A stretch of 64,000 nucleotides of DNA from Bacillota bacterium (GTDB lineage Bacteria; Bacillota; UBA4882; UBA8346): assembly GCA_023429995.1 (NCBI GenBank), contig JAEZCE010000080.1, forward strand, positions 1 to 64,000, read 5' to 3'. Within the stretch, counting starts at the first letter, position 1, and each line of letters starts with the position of its first letter. Shown one piece after another: positions 17,275-26,485 of this stretch. The translations under genes were made by a program, and so were the position numbers. The notes under the pieces are model-generated. The model had not been told where the DNA came from. It searched no databases and was given only the letters and a program-made list of their open reading frames with translations.

Positions 17275-19118
17275 AATTTCCTCTTTTCATACTTACGCAG
17301 CCGCGGGATGGTTATGGTCACCTTAGTTCCCTGAGGGTTGTTACTGGTGATCACAAGGCCGTAATCCGGTCCGAAATTCAGTTTGATTCTTTCGGCTACA
17401 TTTTTTATGCCAAGGCCGCTGAAACGTTGGTTACTATCGACTTTGCCGGCCATGATTTCGGAGGCCAGCTCTTCATTAATGCCTCTACCGTTATCGCTGA
17501 CTTCCATCGTGACATTCTCCCCTTGGGTGTCGATATAGATCTTTATTTCGCCATGGGTCAGACCTTCGACTCCATGATAAATGGCATTCTCAACGATGGG
17601 TTGCAAAATGAGCTTTGGGGTAAAATAATCCTTTACTTGGGGATTAATTTCATAGGTTATGGAAAAGCTGTTACCATACCGGAACAGCTGTATCGCAAGA
17701 TAATTGCGGACATTTTCCAGTTCCTGACCGATTGTGACCATTTGGTCGGTCTTGCTGATGCTGGCCCGCAGCAAATTTTCCAACGCCAGAATAATCTCGC
17801 TGATTTCTTCGACATTGCGAATCTTAGCCAGCCACCGCAGAGAATCAAGGGTATTATATAAGAAATGCGGATTGATTTGCGCCTGTAAAACATTCAATTC
17901 AGCCTGGCGTTTTTTTCTCTCGGCATCATTAATGCTCATCATCAGGTCGCGGATTTTTTCGACCATATGATTGAAACTGGCGGCCAGTTCATTGAATTCA
18001 TTCATACTGCGAATTTTAATTTGAACTTCTAAATTGCCGTTTTCCACTTCGTGCATGGAATTCCGTAATAGTTCGACCGGCTTGGCTACTTTTCGGGTAA
18101 AAAGAACCGCTAAATAAAAGGAAATGCCCAGGAGAGCTAAGGCCAGAAAAACGGTGAAATTACGGATGAAAATGTTTTCCCGTTGCAAGACTGTCGATGG
18201 TATGGAGAAAATTACTTTCCAGTTGGATAAAGAAACCGTTTGGAAAACCACCAATTCTTCTTTTCCATCTAAACGTTGCAAATAGCTTCCCCAATCCCGT
18301 AAGCGGATATGACTGTAAATGGGATTATGGGAGGGATGCATGGTTGAATCATCTCCATAAATAAGCTTGCCCTCATCATCGCGAATCGTGATCCGGCCCT
18401 CATCTAAAAGCTGCACGTGTTCCAACATTTTGGTGACAAATCCGTAATCCAGGTCAATCAATATCCATCCCAGGTTTTTTTGACTATCGAGATCGGCTAC
18501 TTTTTGAGCGTAGGTAACCACGTTTCCGGGCATTCCCATGAATGAACCGGAATAATTGTCGGAATGCACTCCGGTAATAACATTCCCCACGTCAGAATTG
18601 ATAATTTTTCGGAACCAGCGCTGTTTTTTCATATATTCGATCAACATGGGCGGATCACTGGAATAGACGCGGGTTAAATCGGCGGAAATCACGTAAATAC
18701 CCTTGACTTCCGCCCGGGTACTGGTTAATCCGGCCAAAAAGTATTTGATCTTGTTTTGGTAACCAATCTCTTTCCAACCCCCTAAATTGTTTTGATCTTG
18801 TAATACCGTTATGACATCGGGGTTTACAGAAATAACATAGGATAAGCTTTGCAAGCCCTGAAAGTAGAATTCGATATTTTCCCTTACTTGAACGATAATC
18901 TGTTCAACATACGACTCAACCCGGCGGGTAATGGTTTTGGAAGAAACTGAATAGGTTATCGTCCCTAATATGAATAAAGGTAATACCGTCACAACGATGA
19001 AGAAAAGAATCAGTGTTGCTTGGACGGATTTGGGGGCTCCCCGATCCCGCCAAGCAATGAAATTTTGTTTGAAGGGTTTGATCTTTTTCAAAAACGGTAT
19101 ATTCATCGTTTCCTTCAT
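17265..19118 (-). CDS. YesM-type sensor histidine kinase
   Basis: A 617-residue membrane sensor. One membrane segment near 30-52 and another near 310-330 enclose an extracytoplasmic sensing domain of about 260 residues. A HAMP domain follows (VAKPVELLRNSMHEVENGNL), then a His-kinase domain of the LytS/YesM class with the phosphorylated His in QINPHFLYNTLDSLRWL near 405, and an ATPase domain (VENAIYH, DNGRGINEE, FSGLGIKNVAERI). The ATG at 19118 lacks a clear ribosome site; an in-frame ATG at 19103 follows AAGGAAACG closely and could be the true start. First gene of the operon with the response regulator and binding lipoprotein. Confidence 0.93.
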   Translation of the reverse strand: MKETMNIPFLKKIKPFKQNFIAWRDRGAPKSVQATLILFFIVVTVLPLFILGTITYSVSSKTITRRVESYVEQIIVQVRENIEFYFQGLQSLSYVISVNPDVITVLQDQNNLGGWKEIGYQNKIKYFLAGLTSTRAEVKGIYVISADLTRVYSSDPPMLIEYMKKQRWFRKIINSDVGNVITGVHSDNYSGSFMGMPGNVVTYAQKVADLDSQKNLGWILIDLDYGFVTKMLEHVQLLDEGRITIRDDEGKLIYGDDSTMHPSHNPIYSHIRLRDWGSYLQRLDGKEELVVFQTVSLSNWKVIFSIPSTVLQRENIFIRNFTVFLALALLGISFYLAVLFTRKVAKPVELLRNSMHEVENGNLEVQIKIRSMNEFNELAASFNHMVEKIRDLMMSINDAERKKRQAELNVLQAQINPHFLYNTLDSLRWLAKIRNVEEISEIILALENLLRASISKTDQMVTIGQELENVRNYLAIQLFRYGNSFSITYEINPQVKDYFTPKLILQPIVENAIYHGVEGLTHGEIKIYIDTQGENVTMEVSDNGRGINEELASEIMAGKVDSNQRFSGLGIKNVAERIKLNFGPDYGLVITSNNPQGTKVTITIPRLRKYEKRKLWQ

Positions 19119-19251
19119 ATTTTACTCAGATTTTACATTTTAAGATATATTTCGAGAGAATTGTGGAAAAACCTACGTCCGATAAAAATGTTTGTTGGAG
19201 CAAATTCCGCCGGGGAGATAGGATTTTCAGAAAACGCTGCGAATATAAACA

Positions 19252-20040
19252 ATGGAAGAAAACAGCACGAAGAATGGACTGAAAATGGAGCTTTTATCGA
19301 CCTTACATCTTGATCTGTGGCAATGGATCATCGCGGCTTCCTGTGGTTTGATGGTGGGTTTTTCTAAAACGGGCATTGGCGGAGTCAGCACCCTGGCCAT
19401 ACCCCTCATGGCCGGTTTGTTCGGGGGGAAATCATCGGCTGCCATACTACTGCCGATGTTGATTACGGGAGATTTGTTGGCGGTAAGGCATTACCGGAAG
19501 CATAACAATTGGGCCCACATATGGAGATTACTGCCATGGGCCTTCGGCGGCCTTGGTTTGGGGTTGGCCACGGGCAATTTAGTCAGCGATAAGCAGTTCA
19601 AAATCATTATCGCCATTTCGGTTTTGTTCTTTTTAGTCCTGATGATTTGGCTTGAACGGCGGAAAGACGAATCCGCGCTTTCAAACCATTGGTGGCTGAC
19701 AGCCATTGTCGGACTTGCGGGTGGTTTTACCACAATGATTGGAAATGCAGCCGGTCCGGTGATGACTGTTTATTTTTTATCGATCCGGCTCAATAAATAC
19801 GATTTTATCTCTACCGGGGCTTGGCTTTTTGCCATTTTGAACCTGGCCAAATTGCCATTGCAAATTTTCTTTTGGAAAGCAATCACTCCGGCGACTTTGG
19901 CGTTTGATGCAGTGATGGTTCCTGCCATTGTCGTAGGGGCTCTACTGGGAATCCGGGTTATCCGCTGGATTCCGGAGAAACCCTTTCGTTACATCGTGAT
20001 GGTTTTAACTGCCGTTAGCGCGGTGAAATTATTTTTTTAG
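19252..20040 (+). CDS. TauE/SafE family membrane exporter
   Basis: A 262-residue protein with about eight hydrophobic segments, of the TauE/SafE (DUF81) family of putative sulfite or organosulfonate exporters. Characteristic parts are the glycine-rich GFSKTGIGGVSTLAIPLMAG near the N-terminus, and the second repeat GLAGGFTTMIGNAAGPVMTV near 152-171. The start lacks a strong ribosome site; an ATG at 19285 is an alternative. It is transcribed away from the histidine kinase and runs directly into the PHP gene, whose ribosome site lies just behind this stop. Substrate unknown. Confidence 0.88.
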   Translation: MEENSTKNGLKMELLSTLHLDLWQWIIAASCGLMVGFSKTGIGGVSTLAIPLMAGLFGGKSSAAILLPMLITGDLLAVRHYRKHNNWAHIWRLLPWAFGGLGLGLATGNLVSDKQFKIIIAISVLFFLVLMIWLERRKDESALSNHWWLTAIVGLAGGFTTMIGNAAGPVMTVYFLSIRLNKYDFISTGAWLFAILNLAKLPLQIFFWKAITPATLAFDAVMVPAIVVGALLGIRVIRWIPEKPFRYIVMVLTAVSAVKLFF

Positions 20041-20055
20041 ATGGGGAGGACTTCA

Positions 20056-20730
20056 TTGAAACCTTTTAAAATCGATATGCACGTTCATACTAGTGAAGTA
20101 AGTCCTTGTGGAAAAATAAGCGCCCGGGATGTGGCTGCTTTATATAAACAAGCGGGTTATGACGGTATTGTAATCACGGATCACTTTTATGACGGCTTTT
20201 TTGACGGGCTCTCCGGACTTCCATGGGAAAAGCAAATCGATCGGTATTTGGAGGGCTATTCCAAGGCTTGGCAGACCGGACGGGAAGTGGGGTTGGAAGT
20301 TATTTTAGGAATGGAGCTCCGTTTTTTCGGCAGCATGAATGATTATTTAATATACGGTGTGGATGAGTCTTTCCTGAAAGCCACCCCTCATCTTTTCATG
20401 AAGGATTTAAGAATATTTCATCAAATCGCCATGGAAAATGATTTCCTCATCTACCAGGCCCACCCTTTCCGTTCCGGAATGTCCCGCGCCAATCCGGAAG
20501 ACATCGATGGCGTCGAAGTATTTAACGGCAATCGGCGACATGATTCCAGGAATTCCCTGGCTCTTCGGTTTGCTAAAGATAACCGCTTAAAAATGGTATC
20601 CGGTTCAGATTTCCACCAGCTTGAAGATTTAGGGCGCGGAGGCCTCGAGCTTACTGGTCCGGTAAGGACTTCCGGAGAATTGGCAAGCGTTTTGAAATCG
20701 GGAATGGGTATCAAACGGATTGAGACCTAA
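20056..20730 (+). CDS. PHP domain metal-dependent hydrolase
   Basis: A 224-residue PHP-domain protein, a trinuclear-metal phosphoesterase fold. Metal ligands are visible in IDMHVHTSEVSPCG (HxH), DGIVITDHFYDG (Asp-His), LGMELRFFG (Glu), QAHPFR (His) and VSGSDFHQLEDLG (Asp-His) near the end. The frame is open from an ATG at 20041, but that ATG overlaps the GGGGAGG ribosome site, so TTG at 20056, six bases after it, is the better start. The gene directly follows the TauE-like gene and is probably co-transcribed. The substrate cannot be told: members include histidinol phosphatases and nucleotide phosphatases. Confidence 0.87.
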   Translation: MKPFKIDMHVHTSEVSPCGKISARDVAALYKQAGYDGIVITDHFYDGFFDGLSGLPWEKQIDRYLEGYSKAWQTGREVGLEVILGMELRFFGSMNDYLIYGVDESFLKATPHLFMKDLRIFHQIAMENDFLIYQAHPFRSGMSRANPEDIDGVEVFNGNRRHDSRNSLALRFAKDNRLKMVSGSDFHQLEDLGRGGLELTGPVRTSGELASVLKSGMGIKRIET

Positions 20731-20789
20731 GAAATAGAATGCCATATTCATTGGAAGCGCAATCAATGAATCATTGCGGCATCAAAATG

Positions 20790-20836
20790 AAGCACACTCC
20801 TTCAAGCTTGTTAGCGAAGGGATGTGCTTTTTGTTT
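20790..20836 (+). terminator. terminator after the PHP gene
   Basis: AAGCACA at 20790 pairs with TGTGCTT ending at 20829, with an inner TCCTTC/GAAGG pairing, followed by TTTTTGTTTT. It closes the TauE-PHP unit. Confidence 0.8.
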
Positions 20837-20849
20837 TGCGCCGGCTGTT

Positions 20850-21180
20850 TCTTTGAGGGATACCTACCCAGAAAATACTCTTGCCCAAATGCTTCTACCC
20901 TTCCCCTTAAAGGGAATTCCTTGGAATTGCAGGCCTAAAGGCTGTAGCATGCCAACGAAGGCCAATAATAGACCCGAAAGTTGGGCTATTACCCTTTAAG
21001 GGCTAGGGTCGGGTTTAGGCTCATTTTCATCCTTTCGATTGCCCGGGCAAAGCCAGGATGGATACCTACCTAAAAAATTTTAACCGTAAGGGGGTCTCGG
21101 GGGGAGGGTTCAGTAATTGTTTTATTAAAAAGTATATTTCATTTAAATTTATTAGGTATTTACAAGCGACTATTTAAAAA
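20850..21180. other. non-coding region with many small hairpins
   Basis: After the terminator comes about 330 bases with no gene and several short palindromes: CCCTTAAAGGG near 20906, GGAATTCCTTGGAATT, GGCCTAAAGGC, CCCGAAAGTTGGG and CCCTTTAAGGG near 20992. A G-run (GGGGGTCTCGGGGGGAGGG) lies near 21091. An A+T-rich stretch next to 21150 is a likely promoter area for the Lrp-ald unit. Confidence 0.45.
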
Positions 21181-21199
21181 TTTAAAATGAAGGCATAAG

Positions 21200-21754
21200 A
21201 TGATAGGTAGAGGATGGATGAAAATGGATTTTTTGGATATTAAGATTCTCAAATTGCTGCAGACTGATTCGCGGATGACCGTATCTCAGATAAGCAGCGA
21301 AATTAATCTATCCATACCGGCGGTCAGCGAACGGTTGAAAAAACTTGAAGCCGGCGGTATCATCCAAAAATATACCACCATTATCAATCCCAATTGTTTC
21401 CATAAAGAATTGACCGCGGTCATGTTTATTACTTTGGAAAGGCCCAAGTTTACCGAGAAATTTGTAGAATTTGTCCAGGGTGAAGATGAAATATTGGAAT
21501 GCCATTACCTGGCGGGCGATTATGATTATGCGTTGAAAATCGTCACCGAAAACACCGCCACCCTTGAAAAGTTGTTAAACCGGATTAAAAGTGTCCAGGG
21601 AGTCATCAAGACCCGGACCATCGTCGTCCTGTCCACGGTTAAGAATAACCATTCCATTGTTCCGAGTGAAAATGCCCGTGCCTTGGAAGGCGCCGAAACA
21701 AAAATGAGGAGGAGCGAAAATGATCATCGGAATCCCGAAGGAAATAAAAAATAA
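21200..21754 (+). CDS. Lrp/AsnC family transcriptional regulator
   Basis: A 184-residue regulator with an N-terminal helix-turn-helix (LDIKILKLLQTDSRMTVSQI, then INLSIPAVSERLKKLEAGGI) and a C-terminal RAM ligand-sensing domain (ECHYLAGDYDYALKIVTENT) ending in a tail of about 30 residues beyond the usual length. Such proteins respond to amino acids. The 3' end overlaps the alanine dehydrogenase start by 35 bases, so the extra tail encodes the ald ribosome site region. The obvious target is ald, with alanine or another amino acid as effector. The ATG at 21200 has AAGG upstream; ATG at 21218 after GAGGATGG is possible. Confidence 0.92.
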   Translation: MIGRGWMKMDFLDIKILKLLQTDSRMTVSQISSEINLSIPAVSERLKKLEAGGIIQKYTTIINPNCFHKELTAVMFITLERPKFTEKFVEFVQGEDEILECHYLAGDYDYALKIVTENTATLEKLLNRIKSVQGVIKTRTIVVLSTVKNNHSIVPSENARALEGAETKMRRSENDHRNPEGNKK

Positions 21755-22838
21755 TGAGAACCGGGTGGCGATCACTCCAGCCGGAGTGAATGAATTAATC
21801 AAGTGCGGTCACAAAGTTTTAATCGAAAAGTCGGCCGGTAAGGGCAGCGGAATTGAGGACAGCGATTATGCGGCCGCCGGATGCGACATGGTCGAAAAGA
21901 ACACGGATCTTTATCAAAAATCGGATCTGATATTTAAAGTCAAAGAACCGTTGGAAAGTGAGTATAATTTACTGAGAGAAGGTCAAACCCTTTTTACCTA
22001 TTTGCACCTGGCCCCGAATCAGCCTTTAACCGAAGCGTTGCTCCGTAAAAAAATAACCGGGGTCGCTTTTGAGACTGTGAGATGCTCAAAGGGAACTCTT
22101 CCGTTGCTTACGCCAATGAGCGAAGTCGCTGGCCGGATGTCGGTGCAAATCGGAGCCAACCTTTTGCAAAAGTATAACGGTGGCCGTGGTATTCTACTTG
22201 GAGGGGTTCCAGGGGTAGCTCCTGCGGAAGTCCTGATTATCGGGGGCGGTGTTGTGGGCCTGAATGCGGCTAAAATCGCAGTCGGGATGGGCGCCAGAGT
22301 AACCGTCATGGATGTAAACAGCTCCCGTTTAGCTCAGCTGGATGATATTTTCGGAGGGCGGATAACTACTTTACTATATAATGAATATCAAGCCTCGGAA
22401 AAGGTGGCGGAGGCTGATTTGCTGGTTGGAGCGGTTTTGGTCGCCGGCGCCAAGACACCCAAAGTGGTTGGGGAAAATATGGTGAAAACCATGAAAAAAG
22501 GTTCGGTCATCGTCGATGTGGCGATTGATCAGGGGGGGTCCATTGAAACGATTGACCGGATCACCACCCATGATCATCCTTGTTATGAAAAGTACGGAGT
22601 CATTCATTATTCGGTTGCCAACATGCCGGGCGCCGTTCCGCACACTTCAACTTATGCGCTGGCAGGAGCTACTCTGCCTTATTTATTGCAAATTGCCGGG
22701 AAGGGCGTAGAACGGGCTATGTTGGAGGATGAGGGACTACTTGCCGGATTGAATACTTATCAAGGGAAAATAACCTGCGAACCGGTAGCCCGGGCCATGA
22801 ATGCCGATTATGCTCCGGCCATGAAACTGATTGCCTAA
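21720..22838 (+). CDS. ald: alanine dehydrogenase
   Basis: Catalyses NAD-dependent reversible oxidative deamination of L-alanine to pyruvate and ammonium. The 372-residue length is standard. The N-terminal MIIGIPKEIKNNENRVAITP, the substrate Lys/His region (DLIFKVKEPL; LFTYLHLAPN), the nucleotide-binding GGGVVGLNAAKIAVGMGA near 170-187 and the block YSVANMPGAVPHTSTYAL near 297-314 are all present. AGGAGCGAAA precedes the ATG. The start lies inside the Lrp-type regulator gene, giving coupled translation. In sporeformers the enzyme supports alanine use and sporulation. Confidence 0.97.
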   Translation: MIIGIPKEIKNNENRVAITPAGVNELIKCGHKVLIEKSAGKGSGIEDSDYAAAGCDMVEKNTDLYQKSDLIFKVKEPLESEYNLLREGQTLFTYLHLAPNQPLTEALLRKKITGVAFETVRCSKGTLPLLTPMSEVAGRMSVQIGANLLQKYNGGRGILLGGVPGVAPAEVLIIGGGVVGLNAAKIAVGMGARVTVMDVNSSRLAQLDDIFGGRITTLLYNEYQASEKVAEADLLVGAVLVAGAKTPKVVGENMVKTMKKGSVIVDVAIDQGGSIETIDRITTHDHPCYEKYGVIHYSVANMPGAVPHTSTYALAGATLPYLLQIAGKGVERAMLEDEGLLAGLNTYQGKITCEPVARAMNADYAPAMKLIA

Positions 22839-22996
22839 TTTTAAATAATCGAAATCAACCCATGACCAAAAGGCTGTTATCAAAGTTAAATAAAATCAAT
22901 TTTGCAGGACTTAGCCTTTGGTTAACGAAATGAAATATATCTTGCCCAATATGGAGGGTGGATGTATTTCTTTTTTTTTTCTTGGGAGGGTTCACG

Positions 22997-23437
22997 ATGG
23001 CGGCTCAAACTTTTGGATACTTGCTCGGCGGGATTATTCCCGCATTGTTACTTGGTATTTATAGTGTATTGCAGAAAGTAAGTACGAAACAGGGAATCGG
23101 TCCCGGTATGCTAATGGTGGTAATGGGCTTGAATATTATGATAGTCGGGTTCGTCTATTGCTTTGTTTCCAAAGAATATTCCATTACTATCCGTTCAGGA
23201 CTTTCGGCATCCATAACCGGTATTGTCTGGGGAATCGCAACAGTGTTAATCTCTGTGGCTTTGGCCAAATATAATGTGGCCATCAGCAAACTGGTGCCGT
23301 TGTTTAATATGAATACTTTAGTCGCCGTATGCTTAGGACTGATTGTATTCAGCGAATGGAAAAATGTTCATATTTTGCAATTGGCTGCGGCTTCTGTGTT
23401 AATTATCATCGGAGGAATTTTAGCCACTAACGCTTGA
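22997..23437 (+). CDS. small EamA-like membrane protein
   Basis: A 146-residue, almost entirely hydrophobic protein with about five membrane segments (YLLGGIIPALLLGIYSVLQK; GMLMVVMGLNIMIVGFVY; and the end LQLAAASVLIIIGGILATN). It resembles half-size EamA/DMT transporters, which act as dimers. Longer readings start at 22958, but ATG 22997 follows GGGAGGG by six bases. The polar loop around TKQGIG and the FSEWK segment match DMT half-units. Substrate unknown; nothing in the neighbourhood suggests one. Confidence 0.75.
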   Translation: MAAQTFGYLLGGIIPALLLGIYSVLQKVSTKQGIGPGMLMVVMGLNIMIVGFVYCFVSKEYSITIRSGLSASITGIVWGIATVLISVALAKYNVAISKLVPLFNMNTLVAVCLGLIVFSEWKNVHILQLAAASVLIIIGGILATNA

Positions 23438-23579
23438 TTTCAAAATCAATATTGGCTCCGGTTAGCCCCAGCCTTTTTAACAGCTCCGATAACTCCCCCC
23501 TGACGTTCGCTCTGAGCGATTCATTGTCTGGAACAGTCTGCGCCAGCTCAGAGCCGAAACCATTTGGATCCCAATTTTG
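23427..23579 (-). pseudogene. orphan C-terminal gene fragment
   Basis: On the minus strand an open frame of about 50 codons with no start codon reads like the natural C-terminal end of a protein: DPNGFGSELAQTVPDNESL, then ELSELLKRLGLTGANIDFEI and a stop at 23427-23429. Upstream (23580) the frame is closed. The stop lies within the 3' end of the EamA-like gene on the other strand. I read it as a remnant of a gene lost at this spot. I cannot name the parent protein; the amphipathic composition argues against chance but does not prove it. Confidence 0.35.
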
Positions 23580-23832
23580 TCAATACCATCAGCGGCTACA
23601 CGTTTTTTTTATTGGCAGCCGCCGGGTATGGGAATGGTGTGGTATATAGGTATCTCCTTTTTGGACAACATAAATCATGATTGGACTCCATCTTAATTTT
23701 TACTTATACCCTATCCCATGGACTATGAGTCAGATGGTGATTGCCTGTTGTGTTTGAATGGGTAAGCGATGTAAAAAGGAGTTTTAAGGCCAATCGCGAA
23801 TAATGGGATTATTGAAAATCCCGGAGGAAATT
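23580..23832. other. region upstream of dnaX
   Basis: About 250 bases with no recognisable gene. The signal recognition particle RNA lies upstream of dnaX in Bacillus, so I looked for one here, but I cannot recognise its conserved helices. The CCCATGG and CAGATGGTGATT stretches show no clear secondary structure. Confidence 0.35.
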
Positions 23833-25455
23833 ATGGAGTATCAAACACTATACCGGCGCTGGCGCCCTCACGGCTTTTCCGACTTAGTCGGTCAGGAACA
23901 TGTTGTAACAACCTTATCAAATGCGATTTTGACGCATCGGGTAGCCCATGCTTATCTTTTGACCGGGCCCCGTGGCACCGGTAAAACCAGTATTGCCAAG
24001 ATCCTGGCGAAGGCTTTGAATTGTGAAAATTTGCAGGGCGCCAATCCCTGTGATGAGTGTTCAAGTTGCAAGCGGATCAATGAAGGCGTATTTATGGACG
24101 TTATGGAAATCGATGCCGCCTCCAACCGGGGCATAGATGAAATCCGCGATCTGCGTGAAAAAGTTAAATTCGCTCCTGCGGAAGGAAAATATAAAATCTA
24201 CATTATCGATGAAGTGCATATGCTTACGACGGAAGCTTTTAACGCGCTGCTCAGGACGTTGGAAGAACCGCCGCAATCCGTGGTATTTATTCTGGCGACA
24301 ACGGAAGTCCATAAAATTCCATTAACCATTCTTTCCCGCTGTCAACGTTTTGACTTTAAGCGCTTTACCATCAGTGAAATCAAAGGGCGACTCCAACAGA
24401 TACTGGATGCGGAAAAGGCCCAGTACGCCGGAGAAGCGCTGGAACTAATCGCCGAACACGCTGAAGGCGGTATGCGGGATGCAGTCAGTTTGTTGGAACA
24501 AGTTCTGGCCCATAGCAGGGAAATGGTGAAAGAGTCCGATGTACGGGCTATTTTGGGATTGATAGACGAGGAAGAGATTATCCGGATAGCCCAGGCGCTC
24601 AATAGCCGGGATACGGCCGGAGCTTTGCAAATCCTTAGCGAGATCAGCTTAAACGGTAAAGATTTATTTCAATTTGGCCGGAGTCTGGTTCAATATTACC
24701 GTAACACCTTGCTGAGCTTACTTCATGGCGATTCTTCCAAAAGCGGTGAGGCCGCAGCGGGAGATTTGGTTCATGTGATTGAAGAAATTGCCGCAGCAAC
24801 CGCTGAGGTGAAAAAAAGTGTTCAAGGACCGCTCCCTCTGGAACTGGCATTTATCAAACTGACTGCTTTACGTTCCGATGCTAAAGATTTGGAAGCCCGG
24901 ATAAGAAAACTGGAAACTCTGGTTGAAGGGGGGCATATCCTCACCCAAGCAGCAGCCCCGGTCCAAACGGCCGCGGTTTCAGCGACCATTCCGCGAGGGC
25001 AAACGAACCCGGCGGAAACAGCCACTGCGCCGAAAAAGGAGCAACCATCCGCCCAGGTTCAGAAAACTCCCCCGGTCGGGTCCGGTTCCGCCTGTAACTG
25101 GGAGGATTTTTTGGAAGCGGTAAAGAAAAAGAAACGAACCCTGGCTGCGCTGATTCAAGAAGGCAAGCCGCTTCAGTTCACGACCAGTGAACTTACAGTG
25201 GGATTGCCATCCAATTTGAAGTTTCATTTGGATAATTTATCGTTACCCCAAAATCGCGAGATCATTGAGGGGATTTTGCAGGAATTTACGGGGGGAACCG
25301 TGAAATTTAGTTGCGTACCGGTGAATGCCGGGATGAATGATGGAACCGGTGAACCGGAAAAACAACCCGGAAAATCAAGGGAGCCGGAAATTTTGTCCAA
25401 AGCCGTGCAACTCTTTGGGGGAGAAGTCCGGCCCGTATCGAAGGAGGAAAAATAA
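23833..25455 (+). CDS. dnaX: DNA polymerase III subunits gamma and tau
   Basis: The clamp-loader ATPase of the replisome, 540 residues. Visible are the N-terminal YRRWRPHGFSDLVGQEHVV, Walker A GPRGTGKTS near 45, a zinc module with four Cys (CENLQGANPCDECSSC), Walker B IIDEVHMLTTEAFNALL, the sensor/arginine-finger region LSRCQRFDFKRF, and a Pro/Ala-rich linker (about 375-420) before the C-terminal domain. The frame is open from 23803, but ATG 23833 has GGAGGAAATT just upstream and starts at the conserved position. First gene of the conserved run through yaaT; only three bases and a ribosome site separate it from the YbaB-type gene. Confidence 0.97.
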   Translation: MEYQTLYRRWRPHGFSDLVGQEHVVTTLSNAILTHRVAHAYLLTGPRGTGKTSIAKILAKALNCENLQGANPCDECSSCKRINEGVFMDVMEIDAASNRGIDEIRDLREKVKFAPAEGKYKIYIIDEVHMLTTEAFNALLRTLEEPPQSVVFILATTEVHKIPLTILSRCQRFDFKRFTISEIKGRLQQILDAEKAQYAGEALELIAEHAEGGMRDAVSLLEQVLAHSREMVKESDVRAILGLIDEEEIIRIAQALNSRDTAGALQILSEISLNGKDLFQFGRSLVQYYRNTLLSLLHGDSSKSGEAAAGDLVHVIEEIAAATAEVKKSVQGPLPLELAFIKLTALRSDAKDLEARIRKLETLVEGGHILTQAAAPVQTAAVSATIPRGQTNPAETATAPKKEQPSAQVQKTPPVGSGSACNWEDFLEAVKKKKRTLAALIQEGKPLQFTTSELTVGLPSNLKFHLDNLSLPQNREIIEGILQEFTGGTVKFSCVPVNAGMNDGTGEPEKQPGKSREPEILSKAVQLFGGEVRPVSKEEK

Positions 25456-25456
25456 A

Positions 25457-25780
25457 ATGATGCCCAATATGCAACAAGCAATGAAACAGTTTCAAAAAAT
25501 GCAGGCCGATATGGCCAAAGTCCAAGATGAACTTGGAGAGAAAGTGGTTACCGCCTCTGCCGGAGGAGGAGCAGTGAAGGTAGAAATCAGCGGGAAACTG
25601 GAGTTTAAAAAGATTGAAATTGATCCCGAAGTTTTGAAGAGCGATGATCAGGAAATGCTGCAGGATTTGTTAATCGCCGCTGTCAATGAAGGCATTAACA
25701 AGGCTCAAGAAATGGCCGCCAGTGAAATGGCGAAAGTAACCGGCAATCTTAAGATTCCCGGACTGCCCGGAATGTTTTAG
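25457..25780 (+). CDS. YbaB/EbfC family nucleoid-associated protein
   Basis: A 107-residue DNA-binding protein of the YbaB/EbfC family, encoded between dnaX and recR in most bacteria. The sequence has the expected Met/Gln-rich N-terminal helix (MQQAMKQFQKMQADMAKVQD), the central beta-hairpin with KVEISGKLEFKKIEIDPEVL, and a Pro/Gly/Met-rich end PGLPGMF. The AGGAGGAAAA ribosome site overlaps the dnaX stop region, pointing to co-translation. ATG 25460 is an equally possible start. Confidence 0.95.
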   Translation: MMPNMQQAMKQFQKMQADMAKVQDELGEKVVTASAGGGAVKVEISGKLEFKKIEIDPEVLKSDDQEMLQDLLIAAVNEGINKAQEMAASEMAKVTGNLKIPGLPGMF

Positions 25781-25784
25781 TCTC

Positions 25785-26381
25785 ATGCTCTATCCCCAAG
25801 CCATGAGCAAGTTGATTCATGAATTTTCCAAGCTGCCGGGAATTGGGCCGAAGACTGCCCAGAGACTGGCTTTTCATATTCTTGGAGTTTCCGAACCTGA
25901 AGTGGGGAAGTTGGCCGAGGCGTTGCTTGAAGCGCGACACAGGATAGGATTTTGTAGTATTTGCGGTCATTTAACGGAAGTCTCTCCATGTCAATTGTGT
26001 AGTGATCCGGCCCGGGATCAATCCTTGCTTTGTGTAGTAGAAGAACCCAAGGATGTGATTGCCATGGAAAGAACCCGCATATTTAAAGGACAATATCATG
26101 TTTTGGGCGGCGCCATTTCTCCTTTGGAAGGAATCGGCCCCGATGAACTGCGGATTAAAGAGTTACTACAACGGATGACTTCCGGCCGGTTTAAGGAGGT
26201 TATTGTAGCCACGGATCCCAATGTCGAAGGGGAGACTACCGCCCTTTATCTGGGGAAAATCCTGCACCCTTTGGGGTATAAGGTAACCCGCCTAGCCAGG
26301 GGACTGCCGGTTGGCGGCGACTTGGAATATATCGATGAAATCACATTAGGTAAGGCCTTGGAGGGGCGTACCGATCTTTAA
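25785..26381 (+). CDS. recR: recombination mediator protein RecR
   Basis: RecR helps load RecA at gapped DNA with RecF and RecO. The 198-residue length is typical. The helix-hairpin-helix at the N-terminus (SKLPGIGPKTAQRLAFHIL), the four-Cys zinc finger (CSICGHLTEVSPCQLC near 58-73), the Toprim domain starting LLCVVEEPKDVIAMER and the motif VATDPNVEGETTALYL are all visible, followed by the C-terminal RGLPVGGDLEYIDEITL. It starts four bases after the YbaB-type stop. Confidence 0.98.
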   Translation: MLYPQAMSKLIHEFSKLPGIGPKTAQRLAFHILGVSEPEVGKLAEALLEARHRIGFCSICGHLTEVSPCQLCSDPARDQSLLCVVEEPKDVIAMERTRIFKGQYHVLGGAISPLEGIGPDELRIKELLQRMTSGRFKEVIVATDPNVEGETTALYLGKILHPLGYKVTRLARGLPVGGDLEYIDEITLGKALEGRTDL

Positions 26382-26485
26382 CATCCGGAAAACGAACCCT
26401 CTTTTTTCACGGTTTCGTTTGATAACTGGATGCATAAAATTTCCTTCCCCGGATCATACTTCCTTATACGGGAGTTTATTTTGGG

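Noticed and set aside
20739..20999. 86-codon frame after the PHP gene
   Set aside because: It runs straight through the terminator at 20790-20836 and through several hairpins.
23580..23832. Signal recognition particle RNA before dnaX
   Set aside because: Expected from Bacillus gene order, but I could not recognise its conserved helix 8 or an Alu-like domain here.
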